This document shows positions 8,584 through 15,922 of a stretch of 64,000 nucleotides of DNA, piece after piece. A model generated the notes under the pieces. That model was not told the origin of the DNA. It ran no database searches and saw only the letters and a program-made list of their open reading frames with translations. The position numbers and the translations under genes were made by a program. The stretch spans positions 124,001-188,000 of the forward strand of contig NZ_SMRU01000003.1 in assembly GCF_004354015.1 (NCBI RefSeq). Reading direction: 5' to 3'. Position 1 is the first letter of the stretch; every line of letters begins with the position of its first letter. The stretch comes from Arthrobacter terricola. GTDB taxonomy: Bacteria; Actinomycetota; Actinomycetes; Actinomycetales; Micrococcaceae.

Positions 8584-9750
8584 TCAGGCGTCATGGCGCG
8601 GTTGGGACTTGGGTACGCGCATCGTGATCAGCATGCCTTCGCCCCGTGCTGTTTCGATGACCAGGCCGTGGTCGTCGCCATAGACCTGCCGGAGCCTGGC
8701 ATCGACGTTCCGCAAGCCCACATGCTCAGCGTCCGAATACCCGGCCAGGACGGCCCGCAAGTGCTCCGGATCGATGCCCACGCCGTCGTCCTCGATGGTG
8801 ACCTCCGCGAAGGCGCCCGAGTCGTTGGCGCAAATGGTGATGTGGCCGGGGCCCTCCTTCGCTTCCAGCCCGTGGCGCACGGCGTTTTCCACGAGAGGCT
8901 GCAAGCTGAGGAAGGGAATCACGGTGCTCAGCACTTCGGGCGCGATTCTTAGGCTAAGCTGCAGCCGCTCGCCGAAACGGGCCTTCTCCAGGAGCAGGTA
9001 GCGGTCAATGCTGCGAAGTTCCTCGGCCAAGGTGGTGAAATCGCCATGGCGTCGGAACGAGTACCGCGTGAAGTCGGCAAACTCCACCACCAGCTCACGG
9101 GCCCTCTCGGGATCGGTATTGATGAAGGAAGCGATCGCGTTGAGGGAGTTGTAGATGAAATGCGGACTGATCTGCGCCCGCAGCGCCCTGACCTCGGCTT
9201 CGATGAGGAGGGTTCGCGAAGCATCGAGTTCGGCGAGTTCCACCTGAACCGCCACCCAGTCCGCGAGCTCGCTGGTCGCGCGGACCAGCCCGGCTCCGGC
9301 TTGGGGAGCGAAGGCCGCAACGGCGCCCACCACCCGGTTGCCGGCCCGGATCGGCGCGACGACGGCACTGAGTTCGCGGGATGCGGAAACCACCGCTGTC
9401 CGCCCGTCGTTGAGGACCCCCGCGGCGAGGTCCATGAGCGAAGGCTTCAGTTCCTCGGCGGCGCCGTCCCATGCCAGTACCGATTCGGCGTCGGTGATTG
9501 CCAGGGCGTCGCATCGGAGCATGGAGCGCAGTTGCTTGCTCGCCTTCGCGGCTCCCGCCGCGTGCAGCCCGGTCCGCAAATGCTGTCCAGCGCGCGACGC
9601 CGCGTGGAGGGTCTGGTAGGTGGCCCGCTCGGCATCGGTGCCCAACTCCCGGAAGGAGCGGATTACCTTGAGTCCCACCCCGACGACGACGGCCACGGCG
9701 AGGACGATGACCGCAATGGCGGCCGCGGTGACGAGCGGGGAATCCGGCAT
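8584..9750 (-). CDS. LytS/BtsS-type sensor histidine kinase
   Basis: 388 aa from ATG 9750. One N-terminal membrane helix (residues about 7-30), a GAF-like region (about 75-170), then the His_kinase domain with H197 in ISPHFIYNSLNAIASF and an ATPase domain with VENAVRHGLE and DDGVGID. The reading frame remains open far upstream but the extra part has no protein character. The architecture differs from multi-helix LytS and resembles soluble-GAF sensors; YpdA/BtsS relatives sense pyruvate and control carboxylate transporters, which fits the symporters on both sides. Ligand is inference. Confidence 0.9.
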   Translation of the reverse strand: MPDSPLVTAAAIAVIVLAVAVVVGVGLKVIRSFRELGTDAERATYQTLHAASRAGQHLRTGLHAAGAAKASKQLRSMLRCDALAITDAESVLAWDGAAEELKPSLMDLAAGVLNDGRTAVVSASRELSAVVAPIRAGNRVVGAVAAFAPQAGAGLVRATSELADWVAVQVELAELDASRTLLIEAEVRALRAQISPHFIYNSLNAIASFINTDPERARELVVEFADFTRYSFRRHGDFTTLAEELRSIDRYLLLEKARFGERLQLSLRIAPEVLSTVIPFLSLQPLVENAVRHGLEAKEGPGHITICANDSGAFAEVTIEDDGVGIDPEHLRAVLAGYSDAEHVGLRNVDARLRQVYGDDHGLVIETARGEGMLITMRVPKSQPRHDA

Positions 9751-9810
9751 GGAGCAAGAGTAGCGAATCCGTGTCCGGCAGCCGCAGCGGAGCGGTGCCT
9801 TTCGGAGTGT

Positions 9811-9840
9811 GCCGTTCGGCGCAACAACATGTCCGTTGGG
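9811..9840 (+). promoter_or_regulatory. LytTR-type direct repeat (probable response-regulator operator)
   Basis: GCCGTTCGG (9811-9819) and TCCGTTGGG (9832-9840), separated by 12 bp. The general LytTR consensus is [TA][AC][CA]GTTN[AG][TG]; the copies match 8/9 and 9/9. Position: 115-145 bp upstream of the DUF485-actP start and 60-90 bp upstream of the kinase start, so either or both divergent units may be targets. Confidence 0.6.
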
Positions 9841-9888
9841 CGACGCCCGGTGCAGGAGGTCTGGAAGTGCCCGGCCGGCCCGGTCGAT

Positions 9889-9904
9889 AGTGATGTCAGT
9901 CACA
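9889..9904. promoter_or_regulatory. CRP/GlxR-like site upstream of DUF485-actP
   Basis: AGTGA-N6-TCACA, one mismatch from TGTGA-N6-TCACA. It overlaps a -10-like GATAGT (9886-9891) and sits about 50 bp before the DUF485 start. Acetate uptake genes are frequent targets of cAMP-dependent regulators in actinobacteria. Confidence 0.45.
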
Positions 9905-9954
9905 CTGGGCCGGAGCGTGCGGCTGATGTGGACGTTCACCACCAGGAGGAAACC

Positions 9955-10326
9955 ATGGGTAACGAAGCCCCAACACCGGACACGGCGTCCGTCGATTTCC
10001 AGGAAGTCCAGCAAAGCCCGCAGTTCCACGAGCTCCGCAGGCGTCACCGCAGTTTCGTCTTCCCCATGGCCATCGCGTTCCTGCTGTGGTACTTCGCCTA
10101 TGTCCTCCTGGCCGACTACGCGGTGGGCTTCATGTCCACCAAGCTGTGGGGAAACATCAACATCGGCCTGGTCCTTGGCCTGCTGCAATTCGTGACGACA
10201 TTCGGGATCACTGCTTGGTACGTCAGCTACTCCAACCGCAAGCTCGACCCCGTTGCCGAAGAGATCCGGCACGGCATCGAAGGCCATGAATTCGACAAGG
10301 ACGCCGTGAAGGGACTCGCACAATGA
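9955..10326 (+). CDS. DUF485 small membrane protein (paralogue 2)
   Basis: 123 aa, ATG 9955 preceded by CCAGGAGGAAACC, an excellent ribosome-binding site. Two helices (about residues 40-60 and 72-95), with FPMAIAFLLWYFAYVLLADYA typical of actinobacterial DUF485. Stop overlaps the actP ATG by 4 bp (ATGA), so translation is coupled. The frame is open upstream but the start with the strong site is clear. Confidence 0.88.
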   Translation: MGNEAPTPDTASVDFQEVQQSPQFHELRRRHRSFVFPMAIAFLLWYFAYVLLADYAVGFMSTKLWGNINIGLVLGLLQFVTTFGITAWYVSYSNRKLDPVAEEIRHGIEGHEFDKDAVKGLAQ

Positions 10327-11939
10327 AAACGATGGTCCCCACGGTCGAAGTCTCCGCACTCAAGGACACCACGATGCTGAACATGGGCATTTTCGCGTTG
10401 TTCGTCCTGGTCACCATGGTCATCGTGTTCCGGGCCAGCCGAAACAACAAAACCGCCGCAGACTACTACGCGGCGGGCCGCTCCTTCACCGGCTCCCAAA
10501 ACGGAACAGCCATCGCCGGCGACTACCTCTCGGCGGCTTCCTTCCTCGGGATCACGGGAGCGATCGCCGTCAATGGCTACGACGGGTTCCTGTACTCCAT
10601 CGGCTTCCTCGTCGCGTGGCTCGTGGCGCTGCTCCTCGTGGCGGAACTGTTGCGGAACACAGGGAAGTTCACCATGGCGGACGTGCTGTCCTTCCGGCTC
10701 CGGCAACGCCCCGTCCGCATTGCCGCAGCCCTTTCCACCCTCGCCGTTTGTTTCTTCTACCTGCTGGCTCAAATGGCCGGCGCAGGAAGCTTGATCTCCT
10801 TGCTCCTCGGCATCAGCGATTGGGGCGGCCAAGCACTGGTCATTGTCGTCGTCGGCGCCCTCATGATCATGTACGTGCTGATCGGCGGAATGAAGGGGAC
10901 CACCTGGGTCCAGATCATCAAGGCAGTCCTGCTCATCTGCGGTGCGGCCGTCATGACCTTGTGGGTCCTCTCCATCTACGGCTTCAACCTCTCGAACCTC
11001 CTCGGTTCCGCCGCGGACGCCGCAAAGAACCCCAATGTCCTGAACCCGGGCCTGCAGTACGGTAAAACCGGGACCTCGAAGCTTGACTTCCTGTCCCTCG
11101 GCCTGGCCCTTGTCCTCGGTACGGCCGCCCTGCCGCACGTCTTGATGCGTTTCTACACCGTGCCCACCGCCAAGGAAGCCCGCAAGTCCGTGGTCTGGTC
11201 CATCTGGTTGATCGGCTTGTTCTACTTGTTCACGCTGGTCCTCGGGTATGGTGCCGCTGCGCTGGTCGGGGCCGACACCATCAAGTCCGCCCCCGGCGGA
11301 GTCAACTCCGCCGCTCCGCTCCTCGCGTTCCACCTGGGCGGGCCGTTGCTCCTGGGCTTCATCTCCGCCGTCGCGTTCGCAACCATCCTTGCCGTTGTCG
11401 CGGGCCTGACCATCACGGCGGCAGCGTCCTTCGCGCACGACATCTATGCGAACGTCATCTCCAAGGGCAAGGCCGACCCCGCGTCCGAAGTCAAAGTGGC
11501 CCGGCGGACAGTTGTGGTCATCGGTATCCTGGCCATCCTCGGCGGCATCTTCGCCAACGGCCAGAATGTCGCCTTCCTCGTCGCCCTCGCCTTCGCAGTA
11601 GCGGCGTCAGCCAACCTGCCGACCATCATCTACTCCCTGTTCTGGAAGAAGTTCACCACCCAGGGAGCCGTCTGGAGCATGTACGGAGGGCTGGCCGCCG
11701 CAATCGTCCTGATCGCCCTTTCGCCAGTGGTTTCCGGTGCGAAGACGTCCATGATCCCGGGCGCGAACTTCGCAGTTTTCCCGCTGAGCAATCCCGGGAT
11801 CGTGTCCATTCCGCTCGCGTTCCTGCTCGGTTGGCTTGGCACCGTGTTGGACAAGCGGCGTGAGGACGCGGCCAAGCAAGCGGAAATGGAGGTTCGTTCG
11901 CTGACCGGTATCGGAGCCGAGAAGGCAGTGAACCACTAG
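10323..11939 (+). CDS. actP: Cation/acetate symporter
   Basis: 538-aa SSS-family transporter with about 13 membrane helices, close to E. coli ActP in length. Key stretches: DYYAAGRSFTGSQNGTAIAGDYLSAASFLG, TWVQIIKAVLL, LPHVLMRFYTVP, and FATILAVVAGLTITAAASFAHD. Imports acetate and similar short carboxylates using a cation gradient. Paired with DUF485; the divergent LytS/LytTR system and the CRP-like site upstream suggest control by carboxylate signal and carbon status. A perfect terminator hairpin follows. Confidence 0.93.
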   Translation: MKTMVPTVEVSALKDTTMLNMGIFALFVLVTMVIVFRASRNNKTAADYYAAGRSFTGSQNGTAIAGDYLSAASFLGITGAIAVNGYDGFLYSIGFLVAWLVALLLVAELLRNTGKFTMADVLSFRLRQRPVRIAAALSTLAVCFFYLLAQMAGAGSLISLLLGISDWGGQALVIVVVGALMIMYVLIGGMKGTTWVQIIKAVLLICGAAVMTLWVLSIYGFNLSNLLGSAADAAKNPNVLNPGLQYGKTGTSKLDFLSLGLALVLGTAALPHVLMRFYTVPTAKEARKSVVWSIWLIGLFYLFTLVLGYGAAALVGADTIKSAPGGVNSAAPLLAFHLGGPLLLGFISAVAFATILAVVAGLTITAAASFAHDIYANVISKGKADPASEVKVARRTVVVIGILAILGGIFANGQNVAFLVALAFAVAASANLPTIIYSLFWKKFTTQGAVWSMYGGLAAAIVLIALSPVVSGAKTSMIPGANFAVFPLSNPGIVSIPLAFLLGWLGTVLDKRREDAAKQAEMEVRSLTGIGAEKAVNH

Positions 11940-11962
11940 GGTCCCTGTTGGTCCCGCCAATA

Positions 11963-12008
11963 ACAGCGTCCGTCCCGCCGCTCTTCAACGCGACGGGACG
12001 GACGCTGT
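11963..12008. terminator. Bidirectional terminator hairpin between actP and 12030 gene
   Basis: 14-bp perfect inverted repeat ACAGCGTCCGTCCC (11963-11976) / GGGACGGACGCTGT (11995-12008) with an 18-nt loop, between two convergent genes. No long U-run, as usual in this group. Confidence 0.75.
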
Positions 12009-12029
12009 CCTTTGTATGGATGGGCAGTT

Positions 12030-12629
12030 TCAGTGATGGTGCCCCGTGGGCAAGGAATGCTCCTGGTGCGGGACGGCGTGCTGGCCGGCGACGGAAGCCG
12101 CGAGCCCCGGCGTCGTAATCGCAGCGACCACGACGGCGGCCGCGAAAGCCGCCGCTACCAGCAACCCGGGGTGCGGGGGAACCGCCATTCTGGCGCCCGG
12201 CCGGGCGCTGGTTTCCTCGCCGTCGGGGTACCTCCGGGCAATCCAGGCGGACGACCCCAACGTCATGAGGACCAGGAAAAGAGCGGCCAGGTGGCCGCCG
12301 TCGAGCACTTGTTGGGAAATACCAACAGTGAGGGCGGCAACGTGGAACACCACTGCCACTGCCAGCGCTCTGGCGGTCAACCGACGGAACCTGAGCCGGC
12401 CGCGCTGCAAGCTTGCCACCGAGACCGAGAGCAACGCCAACCCCCACACCGCCACAACGAAACCCGGCAACATGAGGGGTCCGCGGGGCAGAATGTAGCT
12501 TGAAGCGATGGAAAGCTCCACGAGCCCGGCACCCATTCCCGCGAAGCATGAAAACAAGGTGACGGATGCCCCGGCAGTCGGCCCTACGGACGACGGTGTT
12601 GGTACTGTTCGCGCTGTTTGTGCTGTCAC
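12030..12629 (-). CDS. Membrane protein of unknown function with His-rich C-terminus
   Basis: 199 aa, GTG 12629 with GGAAGGAG upstream. Hydrophobic segments at about residues 23-45, 55-75, 88-105, 115-130 and 155-175 suggest four or five membrane helices. The tail carries scattered histidines ending in GHHH, which might bind a metal. I do not recognise the family. Convergent with actP and separated from it by the shared terminator; 60 bp downstream of the DUF4383 gene on the same strand, so possibly co-transcribed with it. Confidence 0.65.
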   Translation of the reverse strand: MTAQTARTVPTPSSVGPTAGASVTLFSCFAGMGAGLVELSIASSYILPRGPLMLPGFVVAVWGLALLSVSVASLQRGRLRFRRLTARALAVAVVFHVAALTVGISQQVLDGGHLAALFLVLMTLGSSAWIARRYPDGEETSARPGARMAVPPHPGLLVAAAFAAAVVVAAITTPGLAASVAGQHAVPHQEHSLPTGHHH

Positions 12630-12689
12630 GGTCGGCTCCTTCCGGATCCGTTGCTCTGCGGTTCCTGAACCGCGTTTTCCCGGATGGTC

Positions 12690-13103
12690 CTAGGCGTGGG
12701 CCCTGGCGTGGCCGGCCGGGACCTTGTCCTGAGAGAGTCCCACGCCCAGCAGTACAACAGCGCTCGCGAGGTGCAGGACATTGTCTGCTCCGTTAAGGGC
12801 AATGATATTCAGTGCGGAACCAACGAGGAACAGCCCGAGGATACCTACCAGGAGGTAGACGGCGCCGACGGTTGAATTGACGGCCTTGGAGAGGGTTGCG
12901 TTGTTCAGTCCGGCGTAGAGCAATGCCGCGCCGACCGCCAGGTGAATGATGTTGTGCAAGGGGTTGACCGCAAAGATGATCAGGTTGGCACCGTCGGTGG
13001 CGAAGAATCCGATCCCCGAGGTGACAAAGAATCCAAGGACACCCACGAGCAGGAAGACGGCTCCAAAGATGGTGGCGATCAGGCGGTTGGGTGAAGTGCG
13101 CAT
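12690..13103 (-). CDS. DUF4383 membrane protein
   Basis: 137 aa from ATG 13103 (GGAAGG upstream). Four hydrophobic helices, with the NPLHNIIHLAVGAALL and GADNVLHLASAVVLL repeats that define DUF4383; function of the family is unknown. The two HxxH/LHL-containing helices look like an internal duplication. Upstream is a short palindrome and a 120-bp gap to the next gene. Confidence 0.85.
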   Translation of the reverse strand: MRTSPNRLIATIFGAVFLLVGVLGFFVTSGIGFFATDGANLIIFAVNPLHNIIHLAVGAALLYAGLNNATLSKAVNSTVGAVYLLVGILGLFLVGSALNIIALNGADNVLHLASAVVLLGVGLSQDKVPAGHARAHA

Positions 13104-13225
13104 GGTCCAAACCTTCCGGTATGGCCGGAGTCTCCGGCCTTTGGTCGAGTCCCGGGTGGGGCTCTCAACCAGCGGTTCGGAACACCCGGCCAAGTGGATG
13201 GGTGGACTGGGGAAACTTTTTTGCG

Positions 13226-13927
13226 TCAGCCTTCGGGCCGGAGGCGGATCGCATCCATCTTGGGGTCGTTGCCTTCAAAGTTGTATTGCAGATCGATGGT
13301 CTTACTTTGGCATTGCAACGTGCCCACGACCTCTGCGGTGTTGGTCCCGTTTACCGTACTGACGTTCACGGAGTCATAGTGCGGCTTGCACGTGCTGTCG
13401 AGGCCCAGGCCCGCAACACCGCTCTCGAATTCGTCTTTCGTCAGGTTTTGGGCCAGGTCCGGGTGCATGTATTGGTCGTATGCTTGCCCGCTCTGGCCGT
13501 TCACGATCAGGCGCGTGAAATCATCGGAGGCGGCCCGCGCTTTGTTCGTGGCGCTTCCCACCACGTTGAACAGCACGACTGCCCCCACTATGACCAAGAT
13601 GAGGAAGGCGCCTGCGACGCCGAGGATGATCCAGAGAAGCCTGCGGTTCTTGGGCCGCGGCGGCGGAGGGCCGTACGGGCCCGGGTATTGCCCGTACTGG
13701 ACTGGCGGGTACTGTCCGGATCCGTATTGAGTTGGAGGGTACTGACCTGGCCCGCCGTATTGTCCCGGTTGGTATTGGCCGGGAGCGGAATATTGTCCGG
13801 ACGGCGGGAACTGGGTTGGCGGGCCGTAGGGTTGGGCTGGGCTGTGCTGGTGGGGACCAGCGCCCGACGCCGGTTGGCCGGCGTCGGGGTCATCGTTCGG
13901 CTGCGGCGGCACGTGCGGGGTGCTCAT
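13226..13927 (-). CDS. Single-pass membrane protein with Gln/Pro/Tyr/Gly-rich N-terminus
   Basis: 233 aa from ATG 13927 (GGGGAA upstream). Residues 1-95 are low complexity, built from repeats such as GQYxxPGQY and PPVQYGQYPG, presumably cytoplasmic. One membrane helix at about 98-122 follows a basic RPKNRR stretch; then an extracellular domain of about 110 residues with two cysteines. This layout is common among actinobacterial secreted or anchored proteins with DUF4333/DUF4878-like folds, but I cannot assign a family with confidence. Confidence 0.75.
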   Translation of the reverse strand: MSTPHVPPQPNDDPDAGQPASGAGPHQHSPAQPYGPPTQFPPSGQYSAPGQYQPGQYGGPGQYPPTQYGSGQYPPVQYGQYPGPYGPPPPRPKNRRLLWIILGVAGAFLILVIVGAVVLFNVVGSATNKARAASDDFTRLIVNGQSGQAYDQYMHPDLAQNLTKDEFESGVAGLGLDSTCKPHYDSVNVSTVNGTNTAEVVGTLQCQSKTIDLQYNFEGNDPKMDAIRLRPEG

Positions 13928-14074
13928 GGCAATTCCCCTTCCCGGCGGCCAGGCGTGTGCCGCCAACCGGACGGAAGCCGCCTCCCGGCCCCCATGGCGT
14001 CCACCTGCATCAAATCGTACAAAGTTGCTCAGGGCAAGGGCCGGGCCGGGCTGTACCGGGAGCGCCGGTGGAAC

Positions 14075-14560
14075 TTACGTGGCGCGGGGCGCCTTCTGGC
14101 TGGTGCGGTTCAAGAGTGGCTGCACCCGGAAGGGGATCAGTTCGCCCATGGACATGGCGGTATCCGTGCGTTCGACGCCGTCGCACGCCAGGATCTTGCC
14201 GTTGATGCGGAACAGGTCCTCGGCGTCGAGCGCTACCACCCGCAAGAGGAGGTCGGCTGATCCGGTCAGCCCGTACCCCTCGAGGATTTCCGGGATTTCG
14301 GCGAGTTCCACGGTCAGTTGTGCGAGCTTTTGCTGCTGGACGTGGATCGAAATGAAGGCCATGAGCGGATAGCCGAGAGCCGCGGGATTGATGCGTCGTT
14401 CGAACGAGAGGAAGGCGTGCTTCTTCTCCAATTGGGCCAGGCGGGCCTGCACGGTATTCCGGGACAATCCCAGCTTCTGGGCGAGGGCCACTACGGTGCC
14501 GCGGGGGTCCTTGGCCATGGCCGACAGCAGCCGGGTATCAGTGCCATCCAAAGCTTGCAT
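14075..14560 (-). CDS. Lrp/AsnC-family transcriptional regulator
   Basis: 161 aa from ATG 14560 (an in-frame GTG lies at 14578; no clear ribosome-binding site for either, so possibly leaderless). N-terminal helix-turn-helix (LAQKLGLSRNTVQARLAQLEKK) and C-terminal RAM/AsnC ligand domain (GYGLTGSADLLLRVVALDAEDLFRI). Divergent from the branched-chain 2-oxoacid dehydrogenase operon, the classic position of a BkdR-type activator that responds to branched amino acids. Two palindromic sites overlap and flank its start. Confidence 0.92.
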   Translation of the reverse strand: MQALDGTDTRLLSAMAKDPRGTVVALAQKLGLSRNTVQARLAQLEKKHAFLSFERRINPAALGYPLMAFISIHVQQQKLAQLTVELAEIPEILEGYGLTGSADLLLRVVALDAEDLFRINGKILACDGVERTDTAMSMGELIPFRVQPLLNRTSQKAPRAT

Positions 14561-14612
14561 AATGCGCAACGGTAGCACGGTCCAGGACGCTCAAATAGGG
14601 CATTATGCGCAG
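14555..14612. promoter_or_regulatory. Paired Lrp-like operator sites over the regulator start
   Basis: TTGCATAATGCGCAA (14555-14569, arms TTGC/GCAA) and GGGCATTATGCGCAG (14598-14612), sharing GCAT-W-ATGCGCA, spaced 43 bp, about four helical turns. Lrp-family proteins bind such in-phase 15-bp imperfect palindromes. Overlap with the start codon of the regulator suggests autoregulation. Confidence 0.5.
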
Positions 14613-14642
14613 AATTTCCAGTAGCGGTTGTACCCAATGAGC

Positions 14643-14662
14643 ATTGTGAGTAGGGTCACAAT
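14643..14662. promoter_or_regulatory. Consensus CRP/GlxR site upstream of the bkd operon
   Basis: ATTGTGA-GTAGGG-TCACAAT, a perfect 7-bp-arm palindrome containing the full TGTGA-N6-TCACA consensus. It lies about 95 bp before the E1-alpha start and 80 bp before the Lrp gene start, in the divergent control region. Confidence 0.65.
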
Positions 14663-14755
14663 TAATCCGGGCGACGACGCCGGGATGCTGGCACGCGAGT
14701 GGACCACAAGTCCTTCCGCAAGCCTGCGAGCACGAGCTGAAAGGTGCGATCAACG

Positions 14756-15922
14756 GTGTTGACGGACAAGGCCGGCAAGGACGCCTACGAGGCTTCGACA
14801 ACCGGAATCAGTGCAGAAAATCCGCGTCGGACCGGCGGGAACCTGGTCCAATTGATCTCCGCCAAGGGGGAGCGCATCAGCCACCCGGAGTTCGATCTTT
14901 GGGTCAGCGACGTCACCGACGAGCAGTTGTGCTCGCTGTATGAGGACATGACGGTCATCCGGCGCATCGACGCCGAGAGTACGGCACTGCAGCGTCAGGG
15001 AGAGCTGGCCTTGTGGCCGCCGCTCCTCGGCCAGGAAGCATCCCAGATCGGCTCGGCCCGGGCCCTCCGCGACGATGACTTCGTCTTCCCCAGCTACCGC
15101 GATAACGGCGTGGCCTATTGCCGTGGCGTGGACCCGCTGGACATGGTGCGGGCCTGGCGCGGCAATGCGTCCTTCGGTTGGGACCCGTACCGCTACAACA
15201 TCGCCACCCAACAGATCATGATTGGATCGCAAACCCTGCATGCCACCGGATATGCCATGGGTATCCAGAACGACGGAGCGGACTCGGCGGCGGTTGCCTA
15301 TTTCGGTGACGGCGCCACGAGCGAGGGCGATGTCAACGAGGCCATGGTGTTCGCGGCCAGCTTCCAGGCGCCGGTGGTCTTCATCTGCCAAAACAACCAT
15401 TGGGCTATCTCAGAGCCGGTCCGGCTACAGTCCCACATCCAGATCGCCGACCGTGCCCTGGGCTTCGGCATCCCCAGTATCCGCGTGGACGGGAACGATG
15501 TCCTGGCCGTCATGGCAGTCACCCGGATCGCCCTTGACCGGGCGCGCAAAGGCGGTGGTCCCACCTTCATCGAAGCGGTCACCTACCGTATGGGACCGCA
15601 TACGACGGCGGACGACCCCACCCGGTACCGCGATGCCAACGAACTCGAGGATTGGCGCGCGAAAGACCCGATCGCAAGGCTCAAGACGTTGCTCCTGACG
15701 AAGGGCCTCCTGACGGACGAGGCTGAAGCGAGGGTGCGGGCGAAAGCGGACGAGGTCGCCAACAAGCTGCGCTCGGGCTGCGTCAATATGCCCGATCCCG
15801 CGCCCTTGGACCTTTTCAACCACGTCTACAGCACGCCCAACTCGTGGATCGAACGGCAGAAAGACCATTACTCCCGCTACCTCGAAAGCTTCAGTGGATC
15901 AACCCAGGAAGGTGCACTCTGA
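14756..15922 (+). CDS. bkdA: Branched-chain 2-oxoacid dehydrogenase E1 alpha subunit
   Basis: Thiamine-diphosphate-dependent E1 alpha, 388 aa. Start taken as GTG 14756 (GAAAGG about 11 nt upstream); GTG 14744 is an alternative. The ThDP motif GDGATSEGDVNEA...QNN is intact, as are FPSYRDNG and the phosphorylation-loop-like TYRMGPHTTADDPTRYR. Together with E1 beta and E2 it oxidatively decarboxylates branched (or aromatic) 2-oxoacids to acyl-CoA. E1 alpha/beta split plus one-lipoyl E2 and no E3 gene here indicates the BCKDH/PDH-like family that uses a shared Lpd. A strictly pyruvate-specific enzyme is unlikely but not excluded. Confidence 0.92.
   Translation: MLTDKAGKDAYEASTTGISAENPRRTGGNLVQLISAKGERISHPEFDLWVSDVTDEQLCSLYEDMTVIRRIDAESTALQRQGELALWPPLLGQEASQIGSARALRDDDFVFPSYRDNGVAYCRGVDPLDMVRAWRGNASFGWDPYRYNIATQQIMIGSQTLHATGYAMGIQNDGADSAAVAYFGDGATSEGDVNEAMVFAASFQAPVVFICQNNHWAISEPVRLQSHIQIADRALGFGIPSIRVDGNDVLAVMAVTRIALDRARKGGGPTFIEAVTYRMGPHTTADDPTRYRDANELEDWRAKDPIARLKTLLLTKGLLTDEAEARVRAKADEVANKLRSGCVNMPDPAPLDLFNHVYSTPNSWIERQKDHYSRYLESFSGSTQEGAL

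Noticed and set aside
8584..10359. Very long minus-strand open frame for the LytS-type kinase (591 codons)
   Set aside because: The part upstream of 9750 runs antisense to DUF485 and has no protein character; ATG 9750 gives a normal membrane-anchored start.
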